A stretch of 64,000 nt of DNA from Rhypophila decipiens (taxonomy: Eukaryota; Ascomycota; Sordariomycetes; Sordariales; Naviculisporaceae). The notes beneath the pieces are model-generated. The model was not told where the DNA came from. It saw only the letters and a list, made by a program, of their open reading frames with translations, and did no database searches. The stretch is taken from positions 434,001 through 498,000 of the forward strand of contig MU858054.1 of the NCBI GenBank assembly GCA_033297075.1, given 5' to 3'. Numbering within the stretch: the stretch's first letter is position 1; each line of letters begins with the position of its first letter. The position numbers and the translations under genes are program-made. This document shows positions 44,560 through 55,850 of this stretch, piece after piece.

Positions 44560-44999
44560 TCGGGCTGTCACGAACAATGTTCCATGAGGACAGGGCAGGA
44601 AGTAAACTGGGCTTCTCTGGTGTTTGGCGTTCATTCTATTCATTCGTTCACGAGGCTTGATACCAGAGGTTTTATGTTGATGAAGCAACAACGACGGCGT
44701 TTCGGCGGTTTGGTTCCTGACGTGATGAGAAAATTCTAATGAACATAGGTTTCTCTCTGCACAGAGCTCGTCTTGTTTTGGCTTCTTTTTTGTATTATGA
44801 CTTCTTTCCCTTCCCATTGAGCGGTGCACTATTTTGCAGAACACATGTTGGGTTGGATCCCGGTTTATAGTTTTGATCACATATTCTGTTTCTTGGTTGC
44901 TGCGTTCCAGACTGTCATGGCTATGAATGGCACGTGCTGCTCGCTAATATCATGGTTAAATATACACATAATAAATCAATCCACAGCCTCACGGTGCAT
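44560..44999. other. convergent intergenic region, nothing notable
   Basis: Lies between two gene 3' ends. I see no repeat, MITE or gene. Confidence 0.5.
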
Positions 45000-45998
45000 T
45001 CATTCAGCCAACAATCCAGGCGGCGTAACCGTCTTGTTACCCTCCTTGATCTCGACCCTCCTCCTCTCAACCCAAGCACCCAACTCCCTCCAAACAGCAG
45101 CTTTCTCATGTGGTTTGAGCGTAGCAGCTAATCCACTCGTGCTGGTCGCCACAAACACCCTGGACCCTTTCCATTCTTCTTTTTCGTCCCCGTCCCCGTC
45201 CCCTTTGATCTTGCCCATATTCTCACTCTCCTCCTGCCAGCCATACCGAAACTCATGACTCTTGATCCCCTTCCCATGTCTCACGCGCCACAAACTCTCC
45301 CAGATGGATTTGCCCACTATACATACACTCTCTGGCTTGAAATCCTGGACTTTTTGCTCGAGAATGTGAACGCCGTCGTCCATTTCAGCTTTGGACAACT
45401 CGGCGCCGTTTCGAGAAGGCCGCGAGACGATATTTGTCAGCCCGAGCTGGTATAGCTCGGGCATTTTGCGATCTTCTGTGGGGGAGCAGAGACGGGGCGT
45501 GACGCCGGAAGAGTGTAATAGGCGCCAGAAGAGATTGGTGGGGTGGGCGTAGGCGTGCTGTGTGCGAGAGGTCTCGATGCCGGGGTTTAGGCCTATGAAG
45601 AGGACTAGGAGGTTTGGCGATATCGCGTCTGGGAGCGGGGGGAGGTGTGCGTATACGGAGGGAGGGGCGTATTTTGAGGGGACGGATTTCTTTTTGGGGG
45701 ATGTTGATAACTTGGGGCGTTTGGTCGGGGAGGAGGATGAGGATGAGTTTGTATCGTCGGTTTTGGTTGTCGTGGAAAAGGGGGATTTCCGCTTGACAGA
45801 CGATGAGGGTATTGGTGATGCTATCCGTACTGTTGGTAAGGGGCTGGTCGAGGAGGTAGACAGACGTGGGCTGCGTCGTATAGTGTCGTCCCCGGCTTTG
45901 AACATAAAGTCTTGCAACTTGAGACGGCCTGTGAAGCTCGGCGGTGGAGGTGTGCCTTCTTCTTTGCTTGGAGCGAGCTCAGTCGTGGAGTCCTCCAT
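45000..45998 (-). CDS. G/T(U)-mismatch DNA glycosylase, TDG/MUG family
   Basis: A single 332-codon exon. The first 130 residues are basic and disordered (SPKKKSVPSKY and similar). The catalytic domain starts near residue 130. LLVLFIGLNPGIETSRTQHA contains the GxNPG motif whose Asn activates the water in TDG/MUG. HPTNLFWRLLHSSG and LGLTNIVSRPSRNGAELS follow as the family blocks. The C-terminal motif, VFVATSTSGLAATLKPHEK, corresponds to the DNA-intercalating/minor-groove loop. In known biology these enzymes remove U or T opposite G and start base-excision repair in the nucleus; S. pombe Thp1 is the relative. Divergent from UAP1. Family assignment is strong; substrate range is unknown. Confidence 0.9.
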   Translation of the reverse strand: MEDSTTELAPSKEEGTPPPPSFTGRLKLQDFMFKAGDDTIRRSPRLSTSSTSPLPTVRIASPIPSSSVKRKSPFSTTTKTDDTNSSSSSSPTKRPKLSTSPKKKSVPSKYAPPSVYAHLPPLPDAISPNLLVLFIGLNPGIETSRTQHAYAHPTNLFWRLLHSSGVTPRLCSPTEDRKMPELYQLGLTNIVSRPSRNGAELSKAEMDDGVHILEQKVQDFKPESVCIVGKSIWESLWRVRHGKGIKSHEFRYGWQEESENMGKIKGDGDGDEKEEWKGSRVFVATSTSGLAATLKPHEKAAVWRELGAWVERRRVEIKEGNKTVTPPGLLAE

Positions 45999-46853
45999 CT
46001 TTTTTATAGGATGACTGATGCTATCACGAAGATGAGGCTTAAAAGGGGGCAGGCAGTAGGGGGCAGTTGGTCGGCTGTTCGATCCACCTCAAAGTAAGGG
46101 TATATTCCAAGATATATCACAAACAGCCGAAACAGGCAGAGGTGATGGTGGCCTTCTTTTCACTTCTAGCCCTATCTTTTGTTGTTGAAATTCACGGCGT
46201 TGCCTGAATTCTTTTCAGTGACAAGGTGGCGAAGGCTGAGGTTGTTCGTGACCCTCAAACTGCACTGGGAATTTCAGCCCCGGGGTTCAAACGACACCCG
46301 TGCTGAATGCTGGGTGCTGTCCATCCTGGCAGCTGCCAGCCATTCAACCAGCAATATGGACCATATCATCATTGTCACAAAAACTCTCCGTTGTCCTCGT
46401 GTTTTTCTCTTTCCAAGTTTCATCCCTTCTCGTACCTGAAGTGTCCGGTACCTGATGCATCTGCGGTGAACCCTCCTGGCTCACAATACGGGGTTCCCCT
46501 GGCCAAGCCGTCCTTTACGGCATACACTACGGGTTCGTGCAGTGGGAAGTGGCGTAGCTGCCCCAAAATTGCCTGTTAGTTGATGGCGGGGCAGCAGGAG
46601 CCAGGTTCAATCCGAGGGGGAGCTCGGGGTCGAAAGCCTCACTCTCATTGGTGTTTCGTCTCATTCTGACCTCCAGCTCGAGAATCAATTTATAAATAGG
46701 CGGTGCCTGAATTGACGAGAATAAAAACCTCACTCTTTTCCCCAGCTTGCTCTTTTATATAGAATTTCCTCTCGCTGTCCGATTCACTCCACAATTCCAA
46801 CCTTAAACTTTTGCTCCTCGCTCGCACCTCCCATTCTAAGGTTGCCAAGCATC
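45999..46853. promoter_or_regulatory. divergent promoter region of the TDG-like gene and UAP1
   Basis: Start codons face outward across 855 bp. TATAAATA at 46691-46698 lies about 156 bp before the UAP1 ATG and is followed by pyrimidine-rich sequence, a good core-promoter candidate for UAP1. No gene is seen inside. Confidence 0.5.
46691..46698 (+). promoter_or_regulatory. TATA box of UAP1
   Basis: TATAAATA matches the TATA consensus, at a plausible distance from the start codon, with a CT-rich stretch downstream (CTCTTTTATATAGAATTTCCTC region). Confidence 0.5.
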
Positions 46854-48388
46854 ATGGCCCCGCAGGAACCTACGTCAGACGAGCTCTCCCAGCTCAGGGA
46901 GAAGTACACCCTGGCAGGCCAGAGCCACGTCCTTGCCTTTTACGACTCGCTCTCGAGCGAAGAGAAGACGTCTCTCTACCAACAGCTCAACAAGTTCGAC
47001 CCGACATACATCAACACCATCGCAGCCAAGGCCCTTTCCCCTCCAAAATCCGACGATGGCAAGGCAGCCGCTCCCACGCTGGAGCCCCTTCCCCAATCGG
47101 CGTCGGCGAGTATCCTCGACTCGAAGCCCGACGACATCAAGAAATGGTACGCCTCGGGTCTCGACCTGATTGCCCAGAACAAGGTCGCCGTCGTCCTCAT
47201 GGCCGGCGGCCAGGGCACTCGTCTGGGCAGCTCCGCGCCAAAGGGGTGCTACGACATTGGGCTCGCATCGCATAAGTCGCTCTTCCAGATCCAAGCTGAG
47301 CGCATCCGCAAGGTCGAAGAACTAGCTGCCCAAAAGCAGGGTGGTTCTGGCAAAGTCACCATCCCATGGTATGTCATGACCTCTGGGCCCACGCGGGGGC
47401 CCACAGAGGCCTATTTCAAGGAGCACAGCTACTTTGGTCTGGACCCCGCAAACGTGTTCATCTTTGAGCAGGGCGTCCTCCCTTGTATTTCGAACGAGGG
47501 CAAGATCCTCCTCGAGGCCAAGGGCAAGGTAGCTGTCGCTCCCGATGGAAACGGCGGCATCTACAACGCGCTGGTCGAGTCCCTCGCGCTAGACGACATG
47601 AAGAAGCGCGGCATCGAGCACATCCACGCCTACTGCGTGGACAACTGCCTCGTCAAGGTCGCCGACCCAGTCTTTATCGGCTTCTCGGCCTCGTTAGACG
47701 TGGACATTGCTACCAAGGTGGTCCGCAAGCGCAATGCCACCGAAAGCGTGGGCTTGATTCTCTGCAAGAACGGAAAGCCCGACGTGGTAGAGTACAGCGA
47801 GATTGACCAGGCCACCGCCGAAGCGCAGGATCCCAATCAGCCGAGCCTGCTCAAGTTCCGCGCTGCGAATATTGTGAACCATTATTATTCGTTCCGCTTC
47901 CTTGAGTCCATTCCTGAGTGGGCCAAGACCCTTCCTCACCATGTTGCGCGCAAGAAGATTCCCCATGTTGATCTGGTGACGGGTGAGTCGGTCAAGCCGT
48001 CGAAGCCTAATGGGATCAAGCTTGAGCAGTTTGTCTTTGATGTCTTTCCCATGTTGGAGCTGAGCAAGTTCGCTTGCATGGAGGTCCGCCGTGAGGATGA
48101 GTTCAGCCCGCTCAAGAATGCCCCTGGCACTGGGGAGGATGATCCCGAGACCAGCAAGCGTGACATTATGGCTCAGGGAGCCCGTTGGTTGAAGGCTGTT
48201 GGGGCTGTGCTCGAGAATGGCGATGCTGGTGTCGAAGTCAGCCCTCTTGTGAGCTATGTAAGTGTTCTCTGATCGTGTAATCCGTGACTGGTGACAGATA
48301 CTAATGATTATGTCTTGTTCAGGGCGGAGAGGGTCTGGAGAAGTATTCCGGTCAAAAGGTCGATGCATCGAAGCCTCTCGGGGCGTAG
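46854..48388 (+). CDS. UAP1: UDP-N-acetylglucosamine pyrophosphorylase
   Basis: Exons 46854-48257 and 48323-48388 are inferred (65-bp intron, GTAAGT/CAG), giving about 489 residues, usual for the family. Signature [20 protein letters not shown] near residue 120 binds the nucleotide. [24 protein letters not shown] and [12 protein letters not shown] are the other conserved blocks. It converts UTP and GlcNAc-1-phosphate to UDP-GlcNAc, the precursor of chitin, N-glycans and GPI anchors, in the cytosol. The short second exon completes the C-terminus ([13 protein letters not shown]). Strong codon bias (C-ending codons) and a TATA box suggest high expression. Confidence 0.96.
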
Positions 48389-48807
48389 TAGGTCCTTGTG
48401 CTCTTCTTTTGGTAACCGAGCGGTCGTGCTCTATATGTTGTATTAGATGGGTAGGATATAAAAAAGTAGAATAAAACATGGCATCTACAAATGATACTGG
48501 ACCCCAAAAGCCGGTGCCGATCCGGAATCTATGATGCTTTCCCCCCAAGCGAAACCTGCTCGTCCTATTAGAAGCCCTTGATGCCCCTCTCCAAGCTTGA
48601 CCAGCCTACTACCGATACAATGAGAGATGAATAAAATGTGATAACAAAGATAAACATAGACAACCCATCGGGGGTATACCCAAGCCCTATAAAGCTCTGT
48701 ATCTATAAGCCCTTTACATGCCAGATCGCTGCCTTTATAGCTTTCCAAACCTGCAAACCCTCTCGTTGAACAGAAGAAAACAGCCACGGAACATATCATC
48801 TCAAAGA
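48389..48807. other. convergent intergenic region between UAP1 and the Mpv17-family gene
   Basis: AATAAA at 48470-48475, about 80 bases after the UAP1 stop, is a candidate poly(A) signal. Nothing else notable. Confidence 0.5.
48470..48475 (+). terminator. candidate UAP1 poly(A) signal AATAAA
   Basis: AATAAA in an A-rich context about 80 bases after the UAP1 stop codon. Confidence 0.35.
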
Positions 48808-49482
48808 TCAAGAAACAACCTTCTCCCTCCCCTTGGCCTCGACCTCGTCAACAACCTCCTCAATCCTGCCCCCCTTCTCAGTCGTCTCAGCCGTCTTGGA
48901 ATTCAAAAAGCTAAGATAACAATTCCACCCCAAACTAACCACATTGACAAACAAGACGCGATGCTCGAGCGGAACAAGCTTAAAATTAACCATCTGCACA
49001 AAAGGCCAGATCATGTAATTGGTAGTGAGACATTCCCTGTACGACTTGTCGAGCTTCTCCTTGGGGCTGGACCCTTCGAGAACAGCCATGCTGGACAAGA
49101 AGATCCCGATAAATGTTGGTGCGAAGACCCCTTGGTCGAGGGCCACGCGCGCCAGCATCGTCTTGTTGGGGGAGCCGGGGAAGTTTACTCGTTTTTGCAG
49201 GATTTTGAACCAGGTTGTTGCTGCGGGCCCGAAGACGGCTCCGCCGTAGAGGACCATTCGTCCTGTGCGGGCGAGTTCATGGTTTGCGAGGCCTTTCTTC
49301 TCGACTAGCTGTTGCGCGGCTACGTCGCCTACGCCGAAGAGCACGGCTGTTGTTACTGCTTGGGTGAGCAGCGGGCGGGCTGCTAGGTTGGCTTTGTACC
49401 TGGGGGAAGATGTTAGTTTTTGAGATTTTATAGTGTGAATGGAGGATATGGAATATGGAAACTGTACATACCACCCGAGCAT
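48808..49482 (-). CDS. Mpv17/PMP22-family membrane protein (SYM1-like)
   Basis: Exon 1 is only 11 nt (49482-49472, MLG plus part of W) and exon 2 is 49399-48808, giving about 200 residues. The splice produces [20 protein letters not shown], the standard Mpv17/Sym1 opening. Four hydrophobic helices follow. [27 protein letters not shown] is the family signature W-N-x-Y-L-S. Sym1 is a mitochondrial inner-membrane protein needed under heat and ethanol stress in yeast; other relatives are peroxisomal (Woronin sorting complex). Which one this is cannot be decided from the sequence. The C-terminal tail is charged ([15 protein letters not shown]). Without the intron the start region would encode an unrelated extension. 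Confidence 0.88.
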   Translation of the reverse strand: MLGWYVQFPYSISSIHTIKSQKLTSSPRYKANLAARPLLTQAVTTAVLFGVGDVAAQQLVEKKGLANHELARTGRMVLYGGAVFGPAATTWFKILQKRVNFPGSPNKTMLARVALDQGVFAPTFIGIFLSSMAVLEGSSPKEKLDKSYRECLTTNYMIWPFVQMVNFKLVPLEHRVLFVNVVSLGWNCYLSFLNSKTAETTEKGGRIEEVVDEVEAKGREKVVS

Positions 49483-50613
49483 GATTAGAATTGTGTGTCT
49501 TTCGACGGTGTTGATTATGAATCAAGTGTCGACAATGACGTCGAGGTCGACTTGCTCACTCACCCACCAGCGGTAGAGATCTAGTCTGGGCTGAGATGTG
49601 TGATAGTGGACGAGTTTTAAGGGCCTATCTCTTCCGATGGTGAACGATATAAATTGACGTGAATAGAGGTCGTTTTCGATGTATCGAAGAGAATTTCTTA
49701 TTCGTGTGTGGGACAGCTCCTTTTTTGTATTGTCTGGCTGGGTCTTGGCTGAGAGATCTGCGGTTTTGGTTGGGATACCACCGTAGCTGATGAGCCAAGC
49801 AAGGTTCAGGTTCAGGTTCAAGTTGCTCTCAAAGTCTCAAAAGTGAAAACTCAAATTTCCCACCACTTGGGCAATTATATAGTGTAGAAATCACGATAGA
49901 GTTCTTACTCGGAGTTTACAGAAAAAATCGAACCTTAAGTGAGTGATCTAGATCATAAAAACATGCCATCCAGGCCCTCTTCGTATTTTATGAGATTCAA
50001 GCAACTCCCAGGCTGAGCCCAGAAACTTGGGATCACCAAGCACCAGCGAGGATGAACCACCCCACCGCTAGGGCAGGGTCGGTGAGTTTGTTCGCAGGGT
50101 TCCCGTGGCGTCACGGGACCTGCCAAACCTGCCCTGCAGGCTTTGGGATGCGCTAAACAGCGAGGTAATTTCGGGTCCCAACGCGGGGCATGGGGTACCT
50201 ACGAAGAAGCCTTTACACTGGCGTGGGGGTTGTGATGTAAGTACCGGTGAGAACCCCAACGACCAACATCCATCCGTTCACCATTTAAAAGATTAAACGA
50301 ATATCTGGCTGAAGTTCGTACATACCCAGAGATCCTGCTTGCTACCAAGGTGACTTGTGATATTAACATTCAAAGTCTCTATACCTATACCATGCGCGCT
50401 CTATAATCGAGTACAAGTTTATCTAGACAGAGAAACCAAACCTAGTTACGTATATACCCTATTTCATTCATAATCATTCAACCACAGAGACTGACCCGTT
50501 TATGTATATATCCTATACCATATTCATCCAACCAACCTTGAAACAATGAAGTGAAAAAAATAGGTCCCTTCGCTCGAACTCGAACCGCCGAACGTGTAAC
50601 AAACCGTCTGTGT
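49483..50613. other. intergenic region between two minus-strand genes
   Basis: No gene is seen. A short imperfect hairpin (CCAAACCTGC, CCT, GCAGGCTTTGG) lies near 50126-50150. On the minus strand a GGTTCGAG-like motif followed by T7 occurs at 50550-50590, but no tRNA fold could be drawn (see rejected items). Confidence 0.45.
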
Positions 50614-52727
50614 CTAATAAACCCTCTCCTCAGTTTGTTTCCTCCTCCTCAAACTGCCAAACCTCCTCTTGATGCTCTGGGCGAGGCTCTTGCCCGTAGT
50701 ATTGCTCCGTCCCAGGCCAGCAGCTCCCGATGCCGACGAGGAGGGGCCAGCTTCGGCGAAACCGTCCGAGAACGGATCACTTCGATATTCAGCCCTCGGC
50801 GAGGCGTTGCTAACACTTCGCTGACGATACCGAGTGTTGGAGTCCTTGCCCTCGCTGCGATGCTGAGGCTGGGGTTGCATCTCGTAAAAGACGTCGCTGT
50901 CTCCTGTCGTACCTCCCACCTTCTTCCTCGTGATCTCCTTGGCTCTCATCTTCTCCTTCTGGGCATTCTCAATTGAGAAGGATGGTTCTCCCTTGCCTTT
51001 GAGGTCTTCGTCGCGGTAGGGCTGTAAGTGGGTTAGCAAGCCATCTCAGGAAATAATCTTATCAAAGCTTCAAAAGACAAGTAATCCGGATGACTTACAA
51101 TATGATCCCATCGCTTGTACGCACCACCAGGGGCATCCCTCTCCCGCATGAGATCAGCCCCCTCCTGGTAACTCATCTTCCTTCCACTCATGTCGAACTT
51201 GCCAGGCGGGACAACGGCCGTGCCCTGGAGAGGAACATGCTTGTCAAGCGCATCCTTGAGGTACTCTGCCGGCGTGGCTTTCAAAGCCTCCATGTTGGTC
51301 CCCTTGACCGCCTCGACAGGCGAGTACCTCTTGTTCACATTGCGAGACTTCATGGTTGGGTCATATGGCCCATCATGGTGATACGGAACCTCTGGGATGG
51401 GGCCCGTGTGATCGAGCAAATCGATAAGATCGCTCGGCGGCCTCTTCTCGTGGTTATGCAGGTGCGGTGCACGATCGGCTGCCCGGTAATCGCGTTCGAG
51501 CATGGCGAGGGGCCGGTGGGACATGTCCCCCGGGAACCTCTCCTTCACCCTCAGAGATCCACTCCGGCGAAGGGGGGCATTATCATCGCCGGCCTCTTTG
51601 GTCATGTGGTCACGGGTGAGCATTTCGAGCGGCCGGTGGGTTCTGTCCCCGGGATAGCGTTCAGCAAGTGAACCGGATCTGCGAACACCCTTCCCTTTGT
51701 CTGTGGTAGACGAGGATGCAGCTACTGCTGCTTCTGTGCTTGGACGGGAAGAAGCAACGCTGTTGGCACGTGCCAAGATGGTCCCTTGGTTCCAGCTGGT
51801 TGGGGGAGGCCGAGAGGTGTGCACTGATTTCTTGCGCTCAAGCGACGAAACTTTGGGGCCCGTGTATCGCCCAGGAGGCATTGGAGGAAGGGGCTTGTTG
51901 GTGACGCTTTTGCTTCTGCTCAGAGCCCTACCGATGAAGGACTGGTCAGGGTCCTCGGGGATCTGCTCGGTGCGTGGGGTTCTCGAGTATGAATATGAAC
52001 GACCGTGACGGTAGGAGCCAAATGCAGGTCGAGTGGGACTCGCAGAAGTGGGAGGTGTTGGAGGCAGCGCCTTGACACGAGCAGCTTTAGTCGCAAACAC
52101 TTGACTCGGTTCTGGATCGTAAAGAGGACCGAGTATATAGTTGCTTGCCTATCGGTCCGTTTTGTCAATGTAAGCTTCAGTTGACTTTTCGTAAAGAATT
52201 TTGAGGGAAAAAGACATGATCAAAGAGCAATCCTTCAGACATGAGCTGGTTGGCATGCCCGGTTTCCTCGGTGGGTGTTGGAAACCGGAACGTGAGAGTG
52301 ACGCAAGTGATCGGCGTCATTCTCTCGACAGGCCGGAGACTTGTACCTCCATAAATGCGGAAAAAGAACCCTGTAGAGAGAACTCATAACACGAACTCGT
52401 AAAGGAGATATAGGAAAGAAATCAATGATGTTATCATATAGTATGAAATCATACTTCATATGAGAGCAAATTCAGCCCTGCTGGACTCGGTGGACAGGTT
52501 TTGAGGTGAGTGCACTTGCACGAGTGACAAGGTCCAGCGGGCATGAGATCATGGAATTCAGTCTTGAAAATCAAAGAATATGAAATGTAGATGGTAAGTT
52601 CTCCACCAATCGTAAAAGAAAGTAGCCATAAGTGCAGAATGAATGTATTAGGAATGACTTTGATGCTGTAAATGAGACCAGTGCTCACCCATTGCTTGTC
52701 AAGTGTGCCATCTTCATCAGGGTCCAT
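50614..52727 (-). CDS. PAL1: Pal1-family cell-morphology/endocytosis protein
   Basis: Exons 52727-52689, 52148-51099 and 51021-50614 are inferred, giving about 498 residues. The first intron is unusually long (540 bp). Splicing yields MDPDEDGTLDKQW then ASNYILGPLYDPEPSQVFA, in phase 0; without exon 1 the large frame has no ATG. The Pal1 core is visible: LDHTGPIPEVPYHHDGPYDP, then SRNVNKRYSPVEAVKGTN. The rest is disordered and rich in Pro, Ser and basic residues, with an internal repeat: RRSGSL plus (E)RYPGD..HRPLEML, then RRSGSL plus RFPGD..HRPLAML. Fission yeast Pal1 and budding yeast Pal1/Pal2 act at sites of polarised growth and in early endocytosis. The C-terminus is basic (SIKRRFGSLRRRKQ). 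Confidence 0.88.
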
Positions 52728-54374
52728 TTTTGGTGAGAATATAGAGGGTTGGTGCTGCCGTTTGCGGGTCCTTCAGGGGTGAAGCTGTGAACAGACTTGG
52801 CGGCAGTGAGAGCTGAGCTGGGCACGGTCGAATGGGCGAAACTAGGCCGAGGTCGCAACGAGAGACTCGTATCACTTATACAGATAAGACGGTATATCGG
52901 GGTATCAAATTCGAAAACCAGAAACACAAACAGCAAGACTGGTGGTAGAGAGAGTCGAGTCACGAGAGACAGAGTGCACGATGACTGGAGCGAAAACGGA
53001 CGAGTTATGAAAGAAAAAGCGAAATGGTTGGATTGTGCGACCGTCACTGCCTTTAAGACCCGACTTCTAGAAGGCGCAACCAGCCGTGGAACTGCCCGTT
53101 CAAGCCCTTGACCTGATGATCACAAAGGTCACACCTGGCTGTTTAGCGCAGCGGGGGAGAGCCTTTCGTTCGAGACCGTTAGTTCCCCTGCCGTCCATTT
53201 CGGCGGTCTCGACGCCTTGGGCAGACGTCATCCGTTGCATTTATCCAGGGACCAGTGGGTGTGGAGGTGTGGTGGGTTGTAGTCTTCACGACGAGGAGAG
53301 AGCAATGCCAAGTTGTAAACTTGTCATCCGCGAACCTCCCTCTCATTGCCATCGACCATCCAGCCACACCAGATCGTCGCTAGGAGCCAGCACGGGTGAG
53401 AGCACTAGAAGCGTGCTATTCAAGCCCAATTGTATCTCGAGCAGATTGTCCCTCTCAGCAATTCGCCAGCCCCGAAGTGTTGATGTTGAAAAGCACACGG
53501 CTTAACGACCAAAGCCGGTGGGTGTTCTCATCTCCGGATATCTTCACTCTTCAGGGACGGACCTGCTGCCTCGATTTCATGCCAAAATCCTTTTGACTGC
53601 AGCAAGAACACTGCATGGCGTCGTCAATGGGGCATGGCATTGGCTCACGGCAAAAGTTGGTGGGTACACGATCAAGCGTGCCTGAAGAAATTTCCCTTCC
53701 GATGCAAGGACGCATTGTTTCAACGGTCGAGATGTTGTCCGTATGATGCTCCGGCTCCCCGATGTGTTTGGGGGTGATGTTGCAGTCCGGCTGTGCCTGC
53801 TTCGCAAGAACCACTACACAGCAGCTGTTAGTGAGGGGCTGCACCTGCCACCATTCCGTGCCGAGAAATCCATATTCACTAACAGCTGGCCTGAAGCGGT
53901 ACCTGCCGGAAATGCTTAGCTCCGCACTGGATTTGTCCAAGTCTCACGCCCATTTTCGATCAGGCACGTCTGCAGCAGCGGACTTGTGTAGTGTATGGAG
54001 AAGTCTCACCTGGATCCGACTGAAGACACACATTCAAAAGCTTCTCGCCATGATTGGCTGGCCATGTGCAAACCACGAGTAAACACCATTCCCAACGCAT
54101 TGGTACAGTCCCTTGCGGCTCCTGCAGGGCGTCGTTAAAACAACCTACCTAAGGCGCAATCACCACCGTCCCTTTGGGACCTCCACAGGGCTGAGTCTCA
54201 GACCCGTGCAGACCCCAAGAGACCCTGATGACACAAGGGCCTAGGCAACCAAAGATTTGCTGGTAAGACGGTGGACAGCAACTGAATGAACAAATTAGTT
54301 TCACACCACCGCGGTCTTGTCCAGGCCGAGCGAGGCAGTAAAGCTCTCGTAGTAGGAACAAGAGAAGAAGGAGA
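52728..54374. other. divergent promoter region of PAL1 and USB1, no clear gene
   Basis: About 1.65 kb. A minus-strand cysteine-rich frame at about 53578-53860 and a tRNA-like A-box fragment at 53143-53154 were noted but not accepted as genes (see findings and rejected items). A short hairpin (GTCCCTTTGGGAC) occurs near 54165. Confidence 0.4.
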
Positions 54375-55445
54375 ATGGTTCTCGTCGACTACAGCTCAGA
54401 CTCTGACGCCGAGTCTGATGCTGCCGACGCCGTTGACCGCGGCCCACCAGCCAAAAAGCCAAGAATCGACAACGGAAAGGCACTCCCTCCGCTGCCGTCA
54501 GCTTTTCATGACCTGTACGCGTCAACAGTCCGAACAAGCACCGCAGATGATCCAAGCCTGCATCAAGGACGTGTCCGCCAAATACCGCATAAAGCGGGTA
54601 ACTGGCCCAGCCATGTCTACATCGAATGGCACCCTCCTAATGAGGCATTCTCGCTCCTGACCAGACTCATCTCGACTCTGCAGAAGAAGACGACGGACGT
54701 GACCATCACGAGCTTCCTGACAAGCGACCTGGGCGTTCCTCTACCATTACACATCAGTCTCTCCCGGCCGCTGTCACTCACCACCGCAGACAAGGACGAT
54801 TTTCTCACACAACTAGTCTCCAGCATCAAGAGGTCCAATATCCCGCCATTTGACCTGTGCATCCGAGACGTTGAGTGGCACCGGACGGAGGAGTCCGGAC
54901 GGTCGTTTCTTGTCCTCCGGCTAGAGTCCTCCTCCCACGCCACTTCGACTTCCACAGCCACCAATCACAAAAACCCAGAGTTAACAGAGTTACTAAAACG
55001 CTGCAACACGATAGCCAAAGAGTACGGCCAGCCAGGCCTCTACGAATGGGCATCAGACATATCATCTGATGATGAGGGATACAGTAAAAAGATGACCCAA
55101 AAAACATCAGTATCCAACGCCTTCCACATATCCATAGCCTGGTCATTCTCGCCCCCAAGCGACGGGTTGAAACAGCTCACCAGCCGAGTCTTTGGTCCTT
55201 CTTTTACCTCTACCTCAACCGCAGCCACAGCCACAAACATCCACAAGGGGGAGGAGACTGCAAAGGCGGAGCCTCAAGGACAACCAACAACAGACAAAGT
55301 AAGAACAACAACAACACCTACATACGTCCACGTCAACGCCGTCAAAGCCAAAATCGGCAACGTAGTCACGAATATCCCGCTCCCAACGCCAGGTCGCAAG
55401 GGCAAGGTCTCGGACGCCAACCGCCTGCTTGGTCTTACTCCATGA
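54375..55445 (+). CDS. USB1: USB1, U6 snRNA 3' exonuclease (2H phosphoesterase)
   Basis: A single 356-codon exon. It opens with MVLVDYSSDSDAESD, an acidic start common to fungal Usb1. The two HxS motifs of the 2H superfamily are HIS in LPLHISLSRP (about residue 125) and HIS in NAFHISIAWSF (about residue 255). WPSHVYIEWHP is a further conserved block. The C-terminus NVVTNIPLP..GRKGKVSD is also conserved. In known biology Usb1 trims the oligo(U) tail of U6 snRNA and leaves a 2',3'-cyclic phosphate (or 3' phosphate in yeast), protecting U6 in the nucleus. A Thr/Ser-rich insert lies between the motifs and before the end (residues about 275-315). Convergent with ERO1. Confidence 0.92.
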   Translation: MVLVDYSSDSDAESDAADAVDRGPPAKKPRIDNGKALPPLPSAFHDLYASTVRTSTADDPSLHQGRVRQIPHKAGNWPSHVYIEWHPPNEAFSLLTRLISTLQKKTTDVTITSFLTSDLGVPLPLHISLSRPLSLTTADKDDFLTQLVSSIKRSNIPPFDLCIRDVEWHRTEESGRSFLVLRLESSSHATSTSTATNHKNPELTELLKRCNTIAKEYGQPGLYEWASDISSDDEGYSKKMTQKTSVSNAFHISIAWSFSPPSDGLKQLTSRVFGPSFTSTSTAATATNIHKGEETAKAEPQGQPTTDKVRTTTTPTYVHVNAVKAKIGNVVTNIPLPTPGRKGKVSDANRLLGLTP

Positions 55446-55850
55446 GGGATAATATCTTGAATATTCAAGGAACAAACTGACAGCGGAAGCAATAGCAACC
55501 ATCAAACGATTATCAAGAAGGAAAATCTGTATAAACTATTGCTCTCTCGCTGCTGATAATAACCTCATCGCCAAAATTTGCTCAATACGCTTATTTGATT
55601 GTATGTACCTTGATAAAGTTATCAACAAAAAACCTATATACGAGTTGCTCCTTATATACTGAAACGACCGACAGAGCACTGGACACAGAGGCACCCAGTC
55701 GCAAGTCACAATCAGAGCCTGACAAAATTGAAAGAAAAGACTCAATGAATTTTCTCAACCAGACGCCAAACCAGTGCTTTGCAAGGGGCATGTTCTACCC
55801 AACCCAAAATACAACTCTAAACAAAATAACTAGTCCCAAGTAGTGACATC
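55446..55850. other. convergent intergenic region between USB1 and ERO1
   Basis: A/T-rich, with no repeat or gene seen. Confidence 0.5.

Noticed and set aside
50545..50640. Minus-strand GGTTCGAG motif followed by T7, suggesting a tRNA end
   Set aside because: No matching acceptor or T stem; it overlaps the PAL1 stop and 3' flank.
53138..53178. tRNA-like segment with an A-box-like TAGCGCAGCGG and a CGTTCGAGACC B-box-like sequence
   Set aside because: The boxes are only about 24 bases apart and no cloverleaf or acceptor stem can be formed.
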